A DNA stretch of 64,000 nucleotides from Vigna angularis (lineage: Eukaryota > Streptophyta > Magnoliopsida > Fabales > Fabaceae), in NCBI RefSeq assembly GCF_016808095.1, contig NC_068976.1, positions 5,675,001 through 5,739,000 on the forward strand. Direction: 5' to 3'. Below are positions 46,407-58,119 of this stretch, piece by piece. The translations under genes were made by a program, and so were the position numbers. Every line of letters begins with the position of its first letter. The stretch's first letter is position 1. The notes under the pieces were generated by a model that was not told where the DNA came from, did no database searches, and saw only the letters and a list, made by a program, of their open reading frames with translations.

Positions 46407-47065
46407 TTATACGTGAGCAAATGATGTTACACATGTTGTTGAGACATGATAGATTCGAGAGATGACAGGGGACAGGGCGATGACTTGTGGTCTCCATTGC
46501 CTAGGGAGACTACGAAGAATTTTGTCAATATTATCAAAATTATCATAGGCCTTACCTAGCGACCTTAATTCGTTTAAGATTGTTTGAAACCAGTTGAACA
46601 TGGCTTGAATTTTCATGTTGTGCAACATGGAAAATAGCTCGTATTCCCGAGTTAGCAAGCTCATATTTTTTCTTTTAACTTGAGCCTTCATATGTGATAA
46701 TTAAGGTGTCCCACATTTCGTTTGCTCCTTCGAACACATGTACTTCTCTATATTCTTCCTCAGACAAAGCACACATTAGTGAATTTCTAGCTTTAGAAAT
46801 AAGAAGGTACATGTGTTTTTGTTCATCAGACCATGATGTTCTTAGCACGGGCTCCCCCTTATTATCAAAAGGTATATAGTTAACATTCTCAACCACATCG
46901 CACATGTCGATGTGGAAGAGTTCAAAGAATGCAATCATTATTTGTTTTCAATAGTCAAAATTTTCCCCCTTGAATAGAGGAGGCAGGTTGACAACATATC
47001 CTTAATTTTCCATGGCTGCTAGGATCTTTTCCTCAAGTTTTGTTAGGAACTCATCGTTGAGGTAA
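46407..47065 (-). pseudogene. Copia gag (UBN2-type) fragment
   Basis: Two overlapping minus-strand frames read as one gag: an N-terminal part with NYIPFDNKGEPVLRTSWSDE, CALSEEEYREVHVFEGANEM and WDTLIITYEG, then after a one-base shift QVKRKNMSLLTREYELFSM and FQTILNELRSLGKAYDNFDN with ILRSLPRQWRPQVIAL. This matches the order of the copia gag-polypeptide domain. It lies directly downstream of the primer site and LTR at 47.07-48.70 kb. It breaks off at about 46440 (after VIALSPVISRIY), so nucleocapsid and pol are missing. Confidence 0.85.
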
Positions 47066-47088
47066 GCTCTAATGCCAACTGAAATAAC
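47066..47088 (-). other. Copia primer-binding-like site
   Basis: On the minus strand TTGGCATTAGAGC follows the LTR end by about ten bases. The usual site for initiator tRNA-Met is TGGTATCAGAGC, so it is recognisable with changes. Confidence 0.65.
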
Positions 47089-48702
47089 TGAAAAACACTA
47101 GAGGGGAGTGAATATTGTTTTTGAAAACTTTTCACAAAAGTAGAGTTTAAAGGTTTATAAAAGATATACTTTGCATGAGACATTTAGACGTTAGTTTTTA
47201 CAAAATACGTAAATGGAAAATCTTTCAAAGAGAAAAGTGCAAAGCAGTAAAACAAATTTTATACTGGTTCACTCAACATGAGCTACATCTAGTTCTCCCT
47301 TAAGAACTTTTAAGGGGTTCCACTAATCTTTTGAAAAGATTACATGAGTTTTACCTCTCTATGTTTACAACAACTATTCTCACCACTTCTGGTTCACCTA
47401 GTCAGCACAACTAGTCCGAGTTTAACCATTCCTAGTTTACAAGTATTCTTACCACTTATGGTCTCAACCTTAGACAACACGTTTATACTGTTTAACTCAA
47501 CTCAGTTAAACACCAAGTGTTTTAATTCTCTTCAGAATTTACAACAAAAACAATGTTATGAGAAAAGGTATAAATGATAACTCTCACATAGAGGATATAA
47601 ACAATATAAAGAATTATGTGATTTGCTAAGGTTTTTCTCTTGTAGAAAAAGTATTCAATTTCAGACGATATATGAACACGATAGGCTTAAGGTTTGTGAG
47701 TTCACTAGCTTATTCTATTTATCTTATCCTTCTTGTCTTCTCTTCAAGCTTTCGTCTATATATAGTTTTTTTCTAGAAAGATGACTGTTAGATATAATAG
47801 TTGACTTCAAGAGATTAGGTAGTCTTTAAGTGAGAAGCCAAACTTTAGTTTATTTTGTAGAGGTTTAGAAATTTATCATAGCCTGTAGCAAAATCGAGCT
47901 TGTAGTATGTGACAAAGCAGAAGGCCTCAAGGGAAACATTTTCATAATGTTCTTCATCTCTCACAACATTTTTTTCTTGGGTGCAGTGATTCTGATCATA
48001 TATTTCCATTTTAGTGATCTGCATAAATATCAAGAACAAGTATACAAGCATTGAAACACTTTATCGTATATGCATTTAATAATTTGAATGTTGATAAGCT
48101 TTAGGTCGTATTGTGTGTTCAAAATATTTTATCATTGGTCATGTCTTTAATAAATGCATTGTTTGGTAAAGCACACTACAAGTGTAATCATAAGATGGTG
48201 TAAAATACTATACGCTTTATCAAAGGCTATTTGAGTGTAGCGTTTAGCGGTCATACATTAGACAATGTAAATCATAAGACGCTTTGCTTGAGTTAACATT
48301 GTACTGAATAAAAATTTCTCTTAGCTTTCGTGTTATAAAAGAGATAGAATGTCTTTTTCATAGAACGCTAGCTTGTTACTGATATCATCTACTCAATGAT
48401 CTAAAAGAGAGACACTTTCTTTTCTTAAACGCTATTCAGAAAATAAGTTCATCAAACAGTTCTTTGTAGAAAATGTTGTTCATAAGCTTGATTTTGTCTA
48501 AAGTAGATGTTGCAAAATATTTTTCTCTTAGACATTATTTCTTTAAAACACTTTTCATACATAACGATATTTCATTTGGTGCTTTTGTTAAACTTCAAAA
48601 GTTGAGTTGCTAAGATGGTCTATTCTCTAGACGATCTTGTCTTAACATTTTTTACTAGTTACTCCTAAGTTTGGTTTAATATGTTGTTTTTTTATTCCAA
48701 CA
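47089..48702 (-). mobile_element. 1,614-bp copia LTR (SIRE/Maximus-like), complete 5' LTR
   Basis: On the minus strand it starts TGTTGGAATAAAAAAACAAC (48702) and ends CCTCTAGTGTTTTTCA (47089), followed by a primer-like site and gag. Internal motifs (AAGACAAGATCGTCTAGAGA, CTATATATAGACGAAAGC as TATA region near 47760, GTTGAGTGAACCAGTATAAA) are shared with the plus-strand copies at 36.3 and 31.3 kb. Its outer end abuts the gypsy LTR at 48703. Confidence 0.8.
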
Positions 48703-50106
48703 TATTTGATCATGTTTAGGCATTGGATTCTAATGAATGCATATTTATGCCCTATTTCAGCCTTTAATCTTGGATTTTTAATTGGTTTTTGTGCTTTAAA
48801 GGAATGTTTTAGTTAGGATTCATTGTAATTTGGTTTATTGAGCATGAGATATAAAAACATGTTAAAAATGGCTTTTTAGTTGCTTAAATGTTCTTTGAAT
48901 ATTTTGAGTTGTGTTAAGGCAACTATCGTTAAGTTAAGCTCATGGAGGTGTGAAAATAAATTAGTTAAAGTTTTATAACACCTTAAAGATAAATCCAAGA
49001 ATTAACAAATAACGAAAACCATAAGAATTCAAGCCAAGCGTTGCATGAAGAAGATAAGAAAAACATGCTAAAGTAAAAAAAATTTCCAAAGTCAGGAAGA
49101 GGTAAGAGACAACAAAAATTGAATCATGTGGTTTTCTTTATATTTTTGTACAAAAAAGGCTTTGATGATTGATAAATGTTTATGATAAAAGATAATCTTG
49201 AGAAAATATATATTTAGATATTTTATTTGATAATTTCAAATAATTACCTTATTTTACTATATTAGTAAATATCAAAAGATAATATTTGCCAAATCTTTTT
49301 GAATCTAGTATAGATCATCTCAAATATTTTTAGATCTCCATAACAATCAAATATAACTTGAAGATATTGGATAATTTAAAAGATAATGGGACATTGTTAG
49401 AAAGAAGATTACTACAAAAGAAAAGCCGAAAACTAAACCAATCTAATTTCTATATAAAGAGACTTAGGGAAACACATTAGGGGAGTAGAGGAACCCTTTT
49501 GGGGAACTAATTTCATTCTTTATATCATCTTTCCTGATTTCCACCCTCTCTTTCTCTATTTTTATGTTATTTCTAGATTTCATAGAATGTTAAGCCTTTG
49601 ACTTTGATTCTGCAGTAATTTCTTAACTATGAGATTGATTCTTACTAATAATTAAGAATGTACTATGGCTAATAATGAGAATGTCAACAATTTAATTGAA
49701 AATTTACATTGGTTAATTTGAAAATCTAAGACAATAATTAAAAGAACGATGATCCTTAGACAACCAATGATGAATCCTATTTTGAAAAAGTAGTAGAATC
49801 AACTTATTTTCATTATTATTATTTTTATTTCTTTTTATCTTTTCAATTCTATTTCTTTCTGTCATTATATTTTGTTATTTAATCTTTTATTTTCATTTTT
49901 GTATTATCATTATTTTGTTTGACTAACTTTTTTGTATAGTTTTTTTAATAAGAACTGATTTGTTAGAAATCAATTTCGTGTTTATTAAGAGACGACTTAG
50001 GGTTGACTTTATCCTTTCTATTTTATTGGCAACTATCATAGCAATACTGAAGTTGCTATAGTTTAGTATTATTAATTTGATCGCGTCAATGACTGCGTTA
50101 TCAAAT
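48703..50106 (+). mobile_element. Gypsy LTR (Athila/Calypso-like), plus strand
   Basis: Contains ATGCATATTTATGCCCTATT, a TATA box region (TATATAAAGAGACTTAGGG at 49451), CTAATAATTAAGAATGTACT variants and ends near GACTGCGTTATCAAATG. It is followed by TGGCACCGTTGTT, a diverged form of the tRNA-Asp primer site TGGCGCCGTTGCC used by Athila-type elements. Fragments of the same family lie at 25.7 kb (plus) and 28.6-30.4 kb (minus). Confidence 0.65.
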
Positions 50107-50690
50107 GTGGCACCGTTGTTTCAAGAGCAATAACATGCACTGGCACAACAAGTTGCAGCAATCAGTGGATCATTTTATAGGGAAATTGTGTTATTAATGG
50201 ATGGAATGAGAGAAAAACTAGAAATCATAGATGAAAGGTTGCAAGCTGATCAATGATGAAAAAATATTGAGCATGAGTGATATGAAAATGATCAAATATT
50301 ATACATGATGAAGGATGCAACAACAAATTTGTAGAATTACTTCTAACGGTTAATTCCACCATCCATTTCCATCCGAGATTTCCTGAAACTATAGAGTTTA
50401 TCACACTTCATCATGACATAAGAGATATGCTTCTAAAGTAGGCTATTAGAGCATAACTAATGTTTGATTATTTAAGTTAGTTAATGAATGACAAAGCTAG
50501 GGAGGCAACTTTCAAAAAGATGATGAAAATGATGACTAAGCATTACTTTGAAATGAAGCAGATGATACATGAATTAGAGGTTATAGAATCTGATAGCTTA
50601 TGTGAATGACATCAAGATTCAAAGATCAAATCAACAAACAACGATATAATCACACCACGCTAATATGTCTACTTATGGAATATAAATTTT
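50107..50690 (+). pseudogene. Primer site and decayed internal region of the gypsy element
   Basis: After the primer-like TGGCACCGTTG the sequence has short coding-like runs (for example TFKKMMKMMTKHYFEMKQMI) broken by stops, in the place of gag. No domain is readable with certainty. Confidence 0.4.
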
Positions 50691-52380
50691 ATTAAAGCTA
50701 TTATTCACCCTGCTAATGAAAAAGCAACAAAGTAAAAAACTTTAGGTATATATTTTTTCTCACAAGATGAGATTATGAGGATTAGTGATAATCCTATTAA
50801 CCATCCTAATGTACATGGTGATACTAGAATTGAGTTGAAACAACACACCACACATAAAATTTATTGACGTGAGCAATGAAAATAAATTTATAAAGTTATC
50901 TTTATTAATTTAACTACAAAACAAAAAGAAAGGTTGCAACAACAGAAAACATGTCAGATTTAAATTCATTTAATATCATTGTTGAACAAAAAAATTTATA
51001 ATATTGCATGCATATTTAATTTTTGTTTCCAATTTTAATAAATCTTTTACAAAAATTTTACAAATATTTGTTTTTATTTTTACTATATAAAATTAATGAA
51101 AATAGATTTTGACATATAGCGAGATTAAGTCAAAAGTCATAAAATTTTATGTTTCCTTCTTCGTATAAGTTTATGGAGACGAATCATAATTAGGATTTTT
51201 GTTTTTTGTTTTTGTTTTTTTTGTTTTGCTGTCATTTAAGTTTTTTTTTTAAGAAAAATTATATTTAATTTTCAAAGTAAGAACATGGGCTAAAAATGTA
51301 CAAAAACTTAAAAACTAAGAATATAGAAATTATACAATGGCAGTTACACCTAGAACTTATAACTCATTCTGGATGACAATTACAACGAAAATCATGTTGA
51401 GATATAAAGAGAATTCAAAATCATCATCAATTTAAAACAACTTTTAATAAAAAATATATATCGTTGCTAAAAATCTAATACGTACTAGTGAATTTCAGCT
51501 TAAGATAAACTAGTACAAACAATATAATTCATGCTTTAAGACCGAAAAATATATTATATAACTTTGATAAGACCGAAAATATCTTATATAACTTTGAGCA
51601 ATAGTTTGTCTTTGAGACATAAAATGGATCTTGATCTTAGTCAACACAATAATTTTTGTATAGTATTAAGTCAGAAAATTGGTTACAACTCCCCCAAAAC
51701 ATAATCAAATATTTCAATGTTGACATGCATCATCACCATGATTCAACAATTTCCAACAAGACATGGCAATGATGCTACCTTTGACTTGTGCTTACAAAAT
51801 TTAGCTTATTCAACACTTACTAACAATGAGTTGAAATGGATTTTGAATATATTAGTATTTTTTTTATTTATAGTTAATGTTTAATAATAAAAGTAAATTT
51901 TATAGAATTGATTAATTTTATATGTTATATTTTAAATTAGAATAATAATAATAATAATTAAAGTAATAAATAATAATAAATTATTAAAATATTTTGTATA
52001 TATAAATGTAAATTATTATTGAATATTTTTTATAATGATTAGATATAATATAGTATGTTAAGTTTAAAATAGACTAAATAAATAAATTAATTTGTGTAAA
52101 GAGTCATTATCTAACAAATGATTTGATTTTTCAAGTCAATTTAACAGTAAAAAATAACGTATAAAAATTAATGTAACAATTGATAATTTTAAATATTGTG
52201 TTTGAAGGGTAGAACTGAAACTTAAATCTATGGATAATTTGTATATATTTATAAAGAATTGAATTTATATTTTATTCAATAAACAATTGTAAATTTATAT
52301 TTTAAAAAAGATAAACAATAAATAAATGAATATATTATAAATACAACATCAATTATGAAAATACAAAAAATAATAATTTA
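50691..52380. other. AT-rich DNA without recognisable features
   Basis: Long AT stretches, short (AAT)n runs near 51940-51975 and T-rich runs near 51200. No gene or structured repeat found. Confidence 0.55.
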
Positions 52381-52690
52381 TTAATGATATTTATTTGTCA
52401 GAAATAATAAAATTTTGTCGATAGTAACCGTTTTTAACGGATTATCGACGAATAAAAATTCGTGGATAAAAATATTGTCAATAATATTTATTGACGAATA
52501 TTATCATCAATAATTAGATAATTACTGAGAGACGATATATATCGGTAGTTATCAAAAAATTTATTTCTCGGTAATTATGAAAGGATATTATCCGTTGGTA
52601 ATCATCGAAAAATATATCCATCGATAAATTTTGTGACCTAGTACAAAATATTATCGACAAATAATTTTGTCAATAAAGGGTGTGACAAAT
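52381..52690 (-). mobile_element. CACTA transposon subterminal repeat region
   Basis: Repeated, inverted ATCGACGAATAAAAATTCGT, TTATCGACAAATAA and ATATCGGTAGTTATC motifs fill 300 bases, as in CACTA ends. It directly follows (in minus-strand sense) a CACTA-type coding remnant. A perfect CACTA terminus was not found. Confidence 0.5.
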
Positions 52691-52889
52691 TCAAGTACAA
52701 TGGACTGTACTTGTTTTACCATACAATAAAACTAGGACATAAGTTCAATTAGATAACAAAACAAATAATCAACTCCAAGATCATAGTAATATGAAGACAA
52801 ACATGTTTATAAAGTAATTTAGACAAATGTAGAAGTTTTTAAAGTATATGTTTATAACAAAGTCCTAATAATCTACATAGTCATCAGAA

Positions 52890-53640
52890 TTACTTTCTTC
52901 TTTATCATCATCCTATTGCTACTGATGTGAAGGTGAAGGTGACTGGACTAAGGTGGGCTAGACTAGTTTGGCTGGGTTAGGGTGGGCTCTGGTAGAGATG
53001 GTTGTTGTTGGGATGAAGGGATGCTGGACTACACCTGTTGAATACAAGTATGTGCTTTCGGAGGTAAGAATCTCATGACTAGGTCGTTGAAATTCACAAA
53101 CTTTTGTCTCAAATCATTATATTCTTGGTCATGTGCTTTTAGTCGCTATGGAAGATGGACAACAACCTCTTTAGCACTACCGAAACTAGATGGTTGGTGG
53201 TTTAAGGTACCTCTTCCAATAGTGTAATTTGCAACAAGTTGTTCTGTCAATGCTCATCCTTTCTTTTTCCAATGACAACATCATCCAAACATTTTTTCCT
53301 AATGATGTCATCGTCATAATTATCGTCTTCTGATGCATCAGGACATGACGCTTACTCCGATCTGACCTGTGAGAGTCTAGTTGAAAATTTCTCCTGTTAA
53401 ACATTTTGCATAGAGTCAGTAAAAGGAGGAAGTGTAAAGTAAATAATATTACAAGTTTAAAGTTTAAAGCAAATAATAGTAAAAGTGTTTGCTTAGATGT
53501 GCCTTCAAGACCGTTCATCAAAAAATATGTCAAATCCCTTTTGAAGATGAGTTTGTTGAAATACCTCATCAATGTGCATTACCCGTCTCAACTCTTGTGC
53601 CTATAACAAAATATGAAGTTATATGTATACATAATTTTAA
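52890..53640 (-). pseudogene. CACTA (En/Spm) transposase-associated protein remnant
   Basis: In several minus-strand frames one reads AQELRRVMHIDEVFQQTHLQ, KGFDIFFDERS, then HDQEYNDLRQKFVNFND with LVMRFLPPKAHTCIQQV and a Pro/Ser/Gln-rich, acid-ended tail. The VF..TH....FFDERS block is typical of the second protein of plant CACTA elements (Plant_tran family). Stops and frameshifts are frequent. The upstream part is cut off at about 53780 by a copia LTR. Confidence 0.55.
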
Positions 53641-53779
53641 AAATACATGAGTTATATCATAATGGATAGAAATGGAATGAAGGTTTGTACCATATGAATG
53701 ACATGCTCATGAACGATAACACATTTATTGCGTTAATCTAGAGAATTCCAATGTGCTAGCAACGTTGATTGCCATTTTG

Positions 53780-54174
53780 AAGAGAATTAAAACACTTGTT
53801 GTATAACTCAATCGAGTTAAGAGAATCTAGACAGCGTATCAGAGGATACCAAGATTGTCTAGTAGAAACCAAGAGTGGGTGAAACCCAACTAGTTTAGGA
53901 TAACAAGAGTTATTCGCTAATTAGGGATCCAAGAGTGGTGAAGAATACTGCAAAACCAAGAGTAGGTGAAACTTAACTTGGTAATGTATTGGGGGATACC
54001 ACGAGTGTTTAGGGATACCAGCAGTAGTGAGAATGCTCAGTTGTAATCTTGTTGAAGATTATAGTGAAACCCTATAAGGATAGAGGATATTGGACGTAGC
54101 TTAGTTGAAGTGAACCAATATAAAAATATCTATGCATTTATTGTTTACTTTTGTCTCAACGTTGTTGATTGGTA
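53780..54174 (+). mobile_element. Copia LTR, left part (continues at 55129)
   Basis: Parallels 32.23-32.62 kb: TTAAAACACTTGTTGTATAA, several CCAAGAGTGGGTGAAAC units, TATTGGACGTAGCTTAGTTG and GAACCAATATAAAAATATC. It is interrupted at 54175 by an insertion. Confidence 0.65.
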
Positions 54175-55128
54175 CCAGACAAAGTGTAACGCAACGGAAT
54201 AAAGCTTAGAGTAGCAGAAAGCGTGTTCGGTCACCTTTTTAAAATAAATTGGTCTGTTTTTAGAAAATCAATTTTCTTTTAGAAAATTATCGAACAATTG
54301 ATATGCGTAAAAGATAAAAAATGTAGGGAATAGAAAATTACACGAGTAATTTTTATACTGGTTCGATTCAACAGAATCTACGTCCAGTCGTTAATCACTA
54401 TAAAAAGTGATTAACAAATCCACTAAAAAGATGTTTCACAGATTACAACAAATAGTGAATAAAATAGATAAATAAACCTTCCTTCGACGAACGAACCGGA
54501 AGAAGAACACTCTACCAACTCGAAGAGAACTGCTCCGACTATCGACAAACGAAACACAAGTTTCTCCTATTCACGAGACCAGGCAGAGCACCTTGCTAAC
54601 TCGAAGAGAGCTTGCTCCGACTATCGACACACGAAACGTGAGCCTCTCCTGTTCACGAGACCAAGCAAGGGAACTTGAACTATAGCTTCTGAGAACTTCC
54701 TCTGACAAACAGTATTCTGCAAGAGCTTCTATTCAACAACAATCTCTTTTTGAACTTCACAGAAACCCAATATATAGCCAGTTGTTCTGAATATCTAAGG
54801 TTAAGTCCCAACTGCCACGAATAATCGATTATTGTAAGTGATAATCGATTATTCAAGTCTGTTACAAGGTTTTCAAAAATGTGATAATCGATTATATGAG
54901 GTGATAATCGATTATTCCTGGATGACTTTGTGATAATCGATTATTGTCATTCCATAATCGATTATTGCAGTTAAAAAATGCAAGTTTTACAAAGTTTACA
55001 AGACTTTCCTACTATATTTAATTTCTACAAATTGCTTTTAAATAATTCTAATATCTTCTTCAACTAAAACTTCTTGCAGCATCATCAAAACAATTTTCTT
55101 CAAGATTTACCAATACTCCTTATTGGTA
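54175..55128 (-). mobile_element. 954-bp insertion (LTR-like) within the copia LTR, flanked by ATTGGTA
   Basis: ATTGGTA occurs at 54168-54174 and 55122-55128; removing one copy and everything between restores the order of the copia LTR seen at 31.3-32.9 kb. Inside, TTTATACTGGTTCGATTCAA at about 54352 resembles the end part of copia-type LTRs in minus orientation. A cluster of ATAATCGATTAT motifs lies at 54825-54970. No coding region: probably a solo LTR. Its termini do not show clean TG...CA. Confidence 0.6.
54825..54972. repeat. Cluster of palindromic ATAATCGATTAT motifs
   Basis: Six copies of ATAATCGATTAT or close variants occur in about 145 bases, separated by unrelated sequence. The core AATCGATT is a perfect palindrome. 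The same motif clusters at 56516-56625. Confidence 0.95.
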
Positions 55129-55412
55129 ACAAACGCTTCTCTTATAAAACCTACAATTGCACTTTAGTTTTAAATATAAGAGCTTTCTATACTAAACGAT
55201 TGTTCATTAGAAAGGAAGTCCTTATAAACACTACAGTGAATATTCTGAATAACACTTGAAAAGAATTTATTGTTTAAAACCAATTAAAAGGTCGAACATT
55301 TAACAACTACTTGAAAAATCTCATACTCGAATAAAGTGCTATATCAGGAATCTTGCAAGAAAGTTTTTCCATTAACATTATTCATCCCTCCCCCGACCTC
55401 CCCTCCCCCCTC
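55129..55412 (+). mobile_element. Copia LTR, right part (continued from 54174)
   Basis: Parallels 32.64-32.90 kb: ATTCTGAATAACACTTGAAA, AAAGTGCTATATCAGGAATC and the end TTATTCATCCCTCCC...CTCTAGG. Confidence 0.65.
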
Positions 55413-55439
55413 TAGGTTTTTCAAGTACTTCACTAAAGA

Positions 55440-57050
55440 GAATTTCTCTTCATTGGGAGCATTTACACATTGTAACTACAAAGGAGAAATCATCTCCCTT
55501 AGGAGCATGCCACATGGCAAGAGCATGTGTCTCACAAAAGAGAGCAACTTGGAGACCACTCTAGCCAAGAACCCACAAACTTCTAGAAAGTTTGCTCTCT
55601 AAGCTAGGTGTTTACCCTAGATCCATGTGTCTCCTTAGGGCCATCTTCTCGAATTCCAAAACCCTACACTACAACTCGAGGCTCAAAAGAAACCCTAGGC
55701 TACTTAGCCATTATATAAGGCGCAAAATAAACCTAATCTACTAAGAACACAATAATGGTCCATGATTCTAAAAGTTTGGGCCTACCTTCCACAGATGACT
55801 TCAACTCTTCTTGAGGATGCTTGACCATGGTAGGGGGTATGTCATCATCCTCTCCTTCTTGAAAATGATTTGTCCTCAAATATTCATGTTTCTTCATGAC
55901 AATATCTTTTTCTTATTAGTGGTCAACTTATGTATCATCCTTCCTAGATCAAGGATCCATCTGCAACCGTCATCAAACAAAAATGCAATAAGTTTTTGTG
56001 CCGCAGAACAAAATATGTTTAAATGAAAAAAATGAAGAATGCCTTGTGTTAATTTTGAAACAATTTGTTTGAAAACTTCAAAGCCCACTTCACGAAAGTG
56101 TTTGTGTCTACTTTGAGTTAATTGTAACTTAGAAGGTAACATCAAGCTAAAGTGTGATTTTGAAACATCCAATGAGGTATTTAAAACAATGGAAGAAGGA
56201 GGTGAATTTGAAAAATTCTTATGAATATAAATTGGATGTAAGAAAGATGAATTAAGGATAAATTGAGAAAAGTTTTGATGGAAAACCATCTAGAGGAAGC
56301 AACATTGGACCTTTAACAAGAGTTATGGGTAGGAGATTGGAAAAGGAAGAAGGATTTCAAAGAACTCTACTCTTGTGCAGGATAATTTATTAGCATCTCT
56401 TCCTTTTTCTTGAGCTTTGTAATATGTACATAAGGCTTTGCTTTAGACCTTGTATTTTGATCAAGTTTTCATGTCACTTAGGCTTTGTTTTGCCATTTTC
56501 TTCACAAGTGGCTGAGATAATCGATTATTTACCCTGATAATCGATTATTTCAACTAACTTTGGCCTTTTTTCATTTTCAATTCAGAAATAATCGATTATG
56601 CCCTTAGATAATCGATTATTCATGATAGAAACCTCAAGTATGCTAGTTTTGAAGTCTTTTGGACTACCCTTTGCATAAGATGCAATCTAACCTCTTTTTA
56701 GGCTTGCTTGAGCCTTAAGGAACCTTTTAGAACTTGTCTTAACTGAGAGGCTCTCATACATTACATTTAACTCTTTAGGAAGGTTCAACAAGCTTTCATA
56801 TTTAGTGTACCTTAGCTGGTTACATTAAACTTCATATGGGTTTCACTCCTCTATCCTATAAACAGGGGTGGCCAAACTCTTGTACACTTAACTTGGAATT
56901 AATGAAAATAACCTCTCCCAAAATTTGCAGATTTTTCTTCTCTATGTTTATTATCAATGTCACTATATTGACTTTTCCTAAACCTTTACCCTTGATGGTT
57001 GGCCTAACCTCCTTCAAGATGCACTTCCATACCACTCGTCACATCTGATG
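55440..57050 (-). mobile_element. Retrotransposon 3' end and LTR (minus), family of 26.3-27.6 kb
   Basis: Minus-strand order: coding tail at 56289-55894 (HQNFSQFILNSSFLHPIYIH, then SKSHFSLMLPSKLQLTQSRH), GATGATGACATACCCCC, GGTAGGCCCAAACTTTTAG, then LTR with CTAAGGAGACACATGGATCT. It mirrors the plus-strand copy at 26.3-27.6 kb. 56330-57050 is probably also part of it or of another insertion. An ATAATCGATTAT cluster lies at 56516-56625. Confidence 0.6.
56516..56625. repeat. Second cluster of ATAATCGATTAT motifs
   Basis: Four copies in about 110 bases (two at about 56518-56550, two at about 56587-56620), in an element different from the one with the first cluster. Confidence 0.9.
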
Positions 57051-57319
57051 TCCTTCATCATCATTTTTTTTCGCTATTAGACGTTCCTCTACATGGAGTC
57101 TACTTCAAGTTGCCTCAAGAAGGTTTCCACCAAGTTCAAAGATTGGAAAACTCCTTTTATCATCTTAGTTTCAATTACTATTGAGAGGAGGTAGTTGTAT
57201 TAACACTTCTTTCTTGAACAAGATCTCCTTTTCCTTTCTTTCTCTTCTCTCATATCCCAAGGACAGAAGGAGACAAGCTAAAGAGCACATTCATTATAGA
57301 GGAGGTCAACTATTATTAT

Positions 57320-58110
57320 GAGATTATGCCCTTCAGCCTAAAAAATGTTAGAGCAACGTATCATATAGATAGGGTGTTCAAGCACCTAATCAATAAGAAC
57401 GTTGAAGTGATGTGAATGATATAATGGTGAAGTATCCCCCCACTCCAGCATGCACAAGACCTATCTTAAGTGTCTCAACCTTGCAAGGGTATAATTTGTG
57501 GCTTAATCCAGAAAAGTGTGTATTCGGCTTTGATGGGACAAGTTCCAAGGACTCATGCTGACAGATAGAGGAATTGAAGTGAACCCTAAAGAAAGCTAGA
57601 TTATGATTGAAGAACATCAATAAGGTCCACCATCTTCTTGGAAGGTTAACGATCATCTCCTGTTTCCTCCCAAGGTTAGCAGACAAGAACCGACCAATGA
57701 TAAAATTGTTGAAGAAGTCTTCCAAGTTTGTTTAGGATGACCAGTATCAGAATAAGTTCTAGTAACTTAAACATATCTTAACGTCTCCACCAATACTACA
57801 TAAGTCGGACACTACTCGATTTCTATTAGTTTATATAACAATTTTTAAAGATGTCACCAATACTACATAAGTCGGACACTACTCGATTCTTATTGGTTTA
57901 TATAACGACTTTTAAAGATGTCAGTAATACAACATTTACTCAAGAGATAGACAATGGACAACATCCCATTTACTTTGTAAACAGAACCCTTCAAAACATC
58001 GAAACCAAGTAACACAGAGTGAAAAAAATGACGTTATCCCTCCTCACAACAACTAGAAGATTGAGGCCCTGACTCACTTCATATTAATCCACTCAGTAAC
58101 AATTTCCATA
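57320..58110 (+). pseudogene. Ty3/gypsy (Tat-like) reverse transcriptase and RNase H remnant
   Basis: With frameshifts, the plus strand reads LKNVRATYHIDRVFKHLINK, YNLWLNPEKCVFGFDG, EVNPKES-like sequence, INKVHHLLGRLTIISCFLPR and LADKNRPMIKLLKKSSKF, then an RNase H-like part HPIYFVNRTLQNIETK and TTTRRLRP. The YVDD segment is destroyed. A 67-bp duplication (57784-57920) interrupts it. Confidence 0.8.
57784..57920 (+). repeat. About 67-bp tandem duplication within the pol remnant
   Basis: CACCAATACTACATAAGTCG followed by GACACTACTCGAT occurs twice, 67 bases apart, nearly identical. Confidence 0.9.
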
Positions 58111-58119
58111 ACCTCTCTT

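Noticed and set aside
55894..56289. 131-codon minus-strand open frame as a host gene
   Set aside because: A diverged copy of the same sequence sits in front of an LTR at 26.3-26.5 kb, so it belongs to a retrotransposon.
57390..57725. Minus-strand 111-codon open frame
   Set aside because: It is antisense to a clear plus-strand reverse transcriptase remnant.
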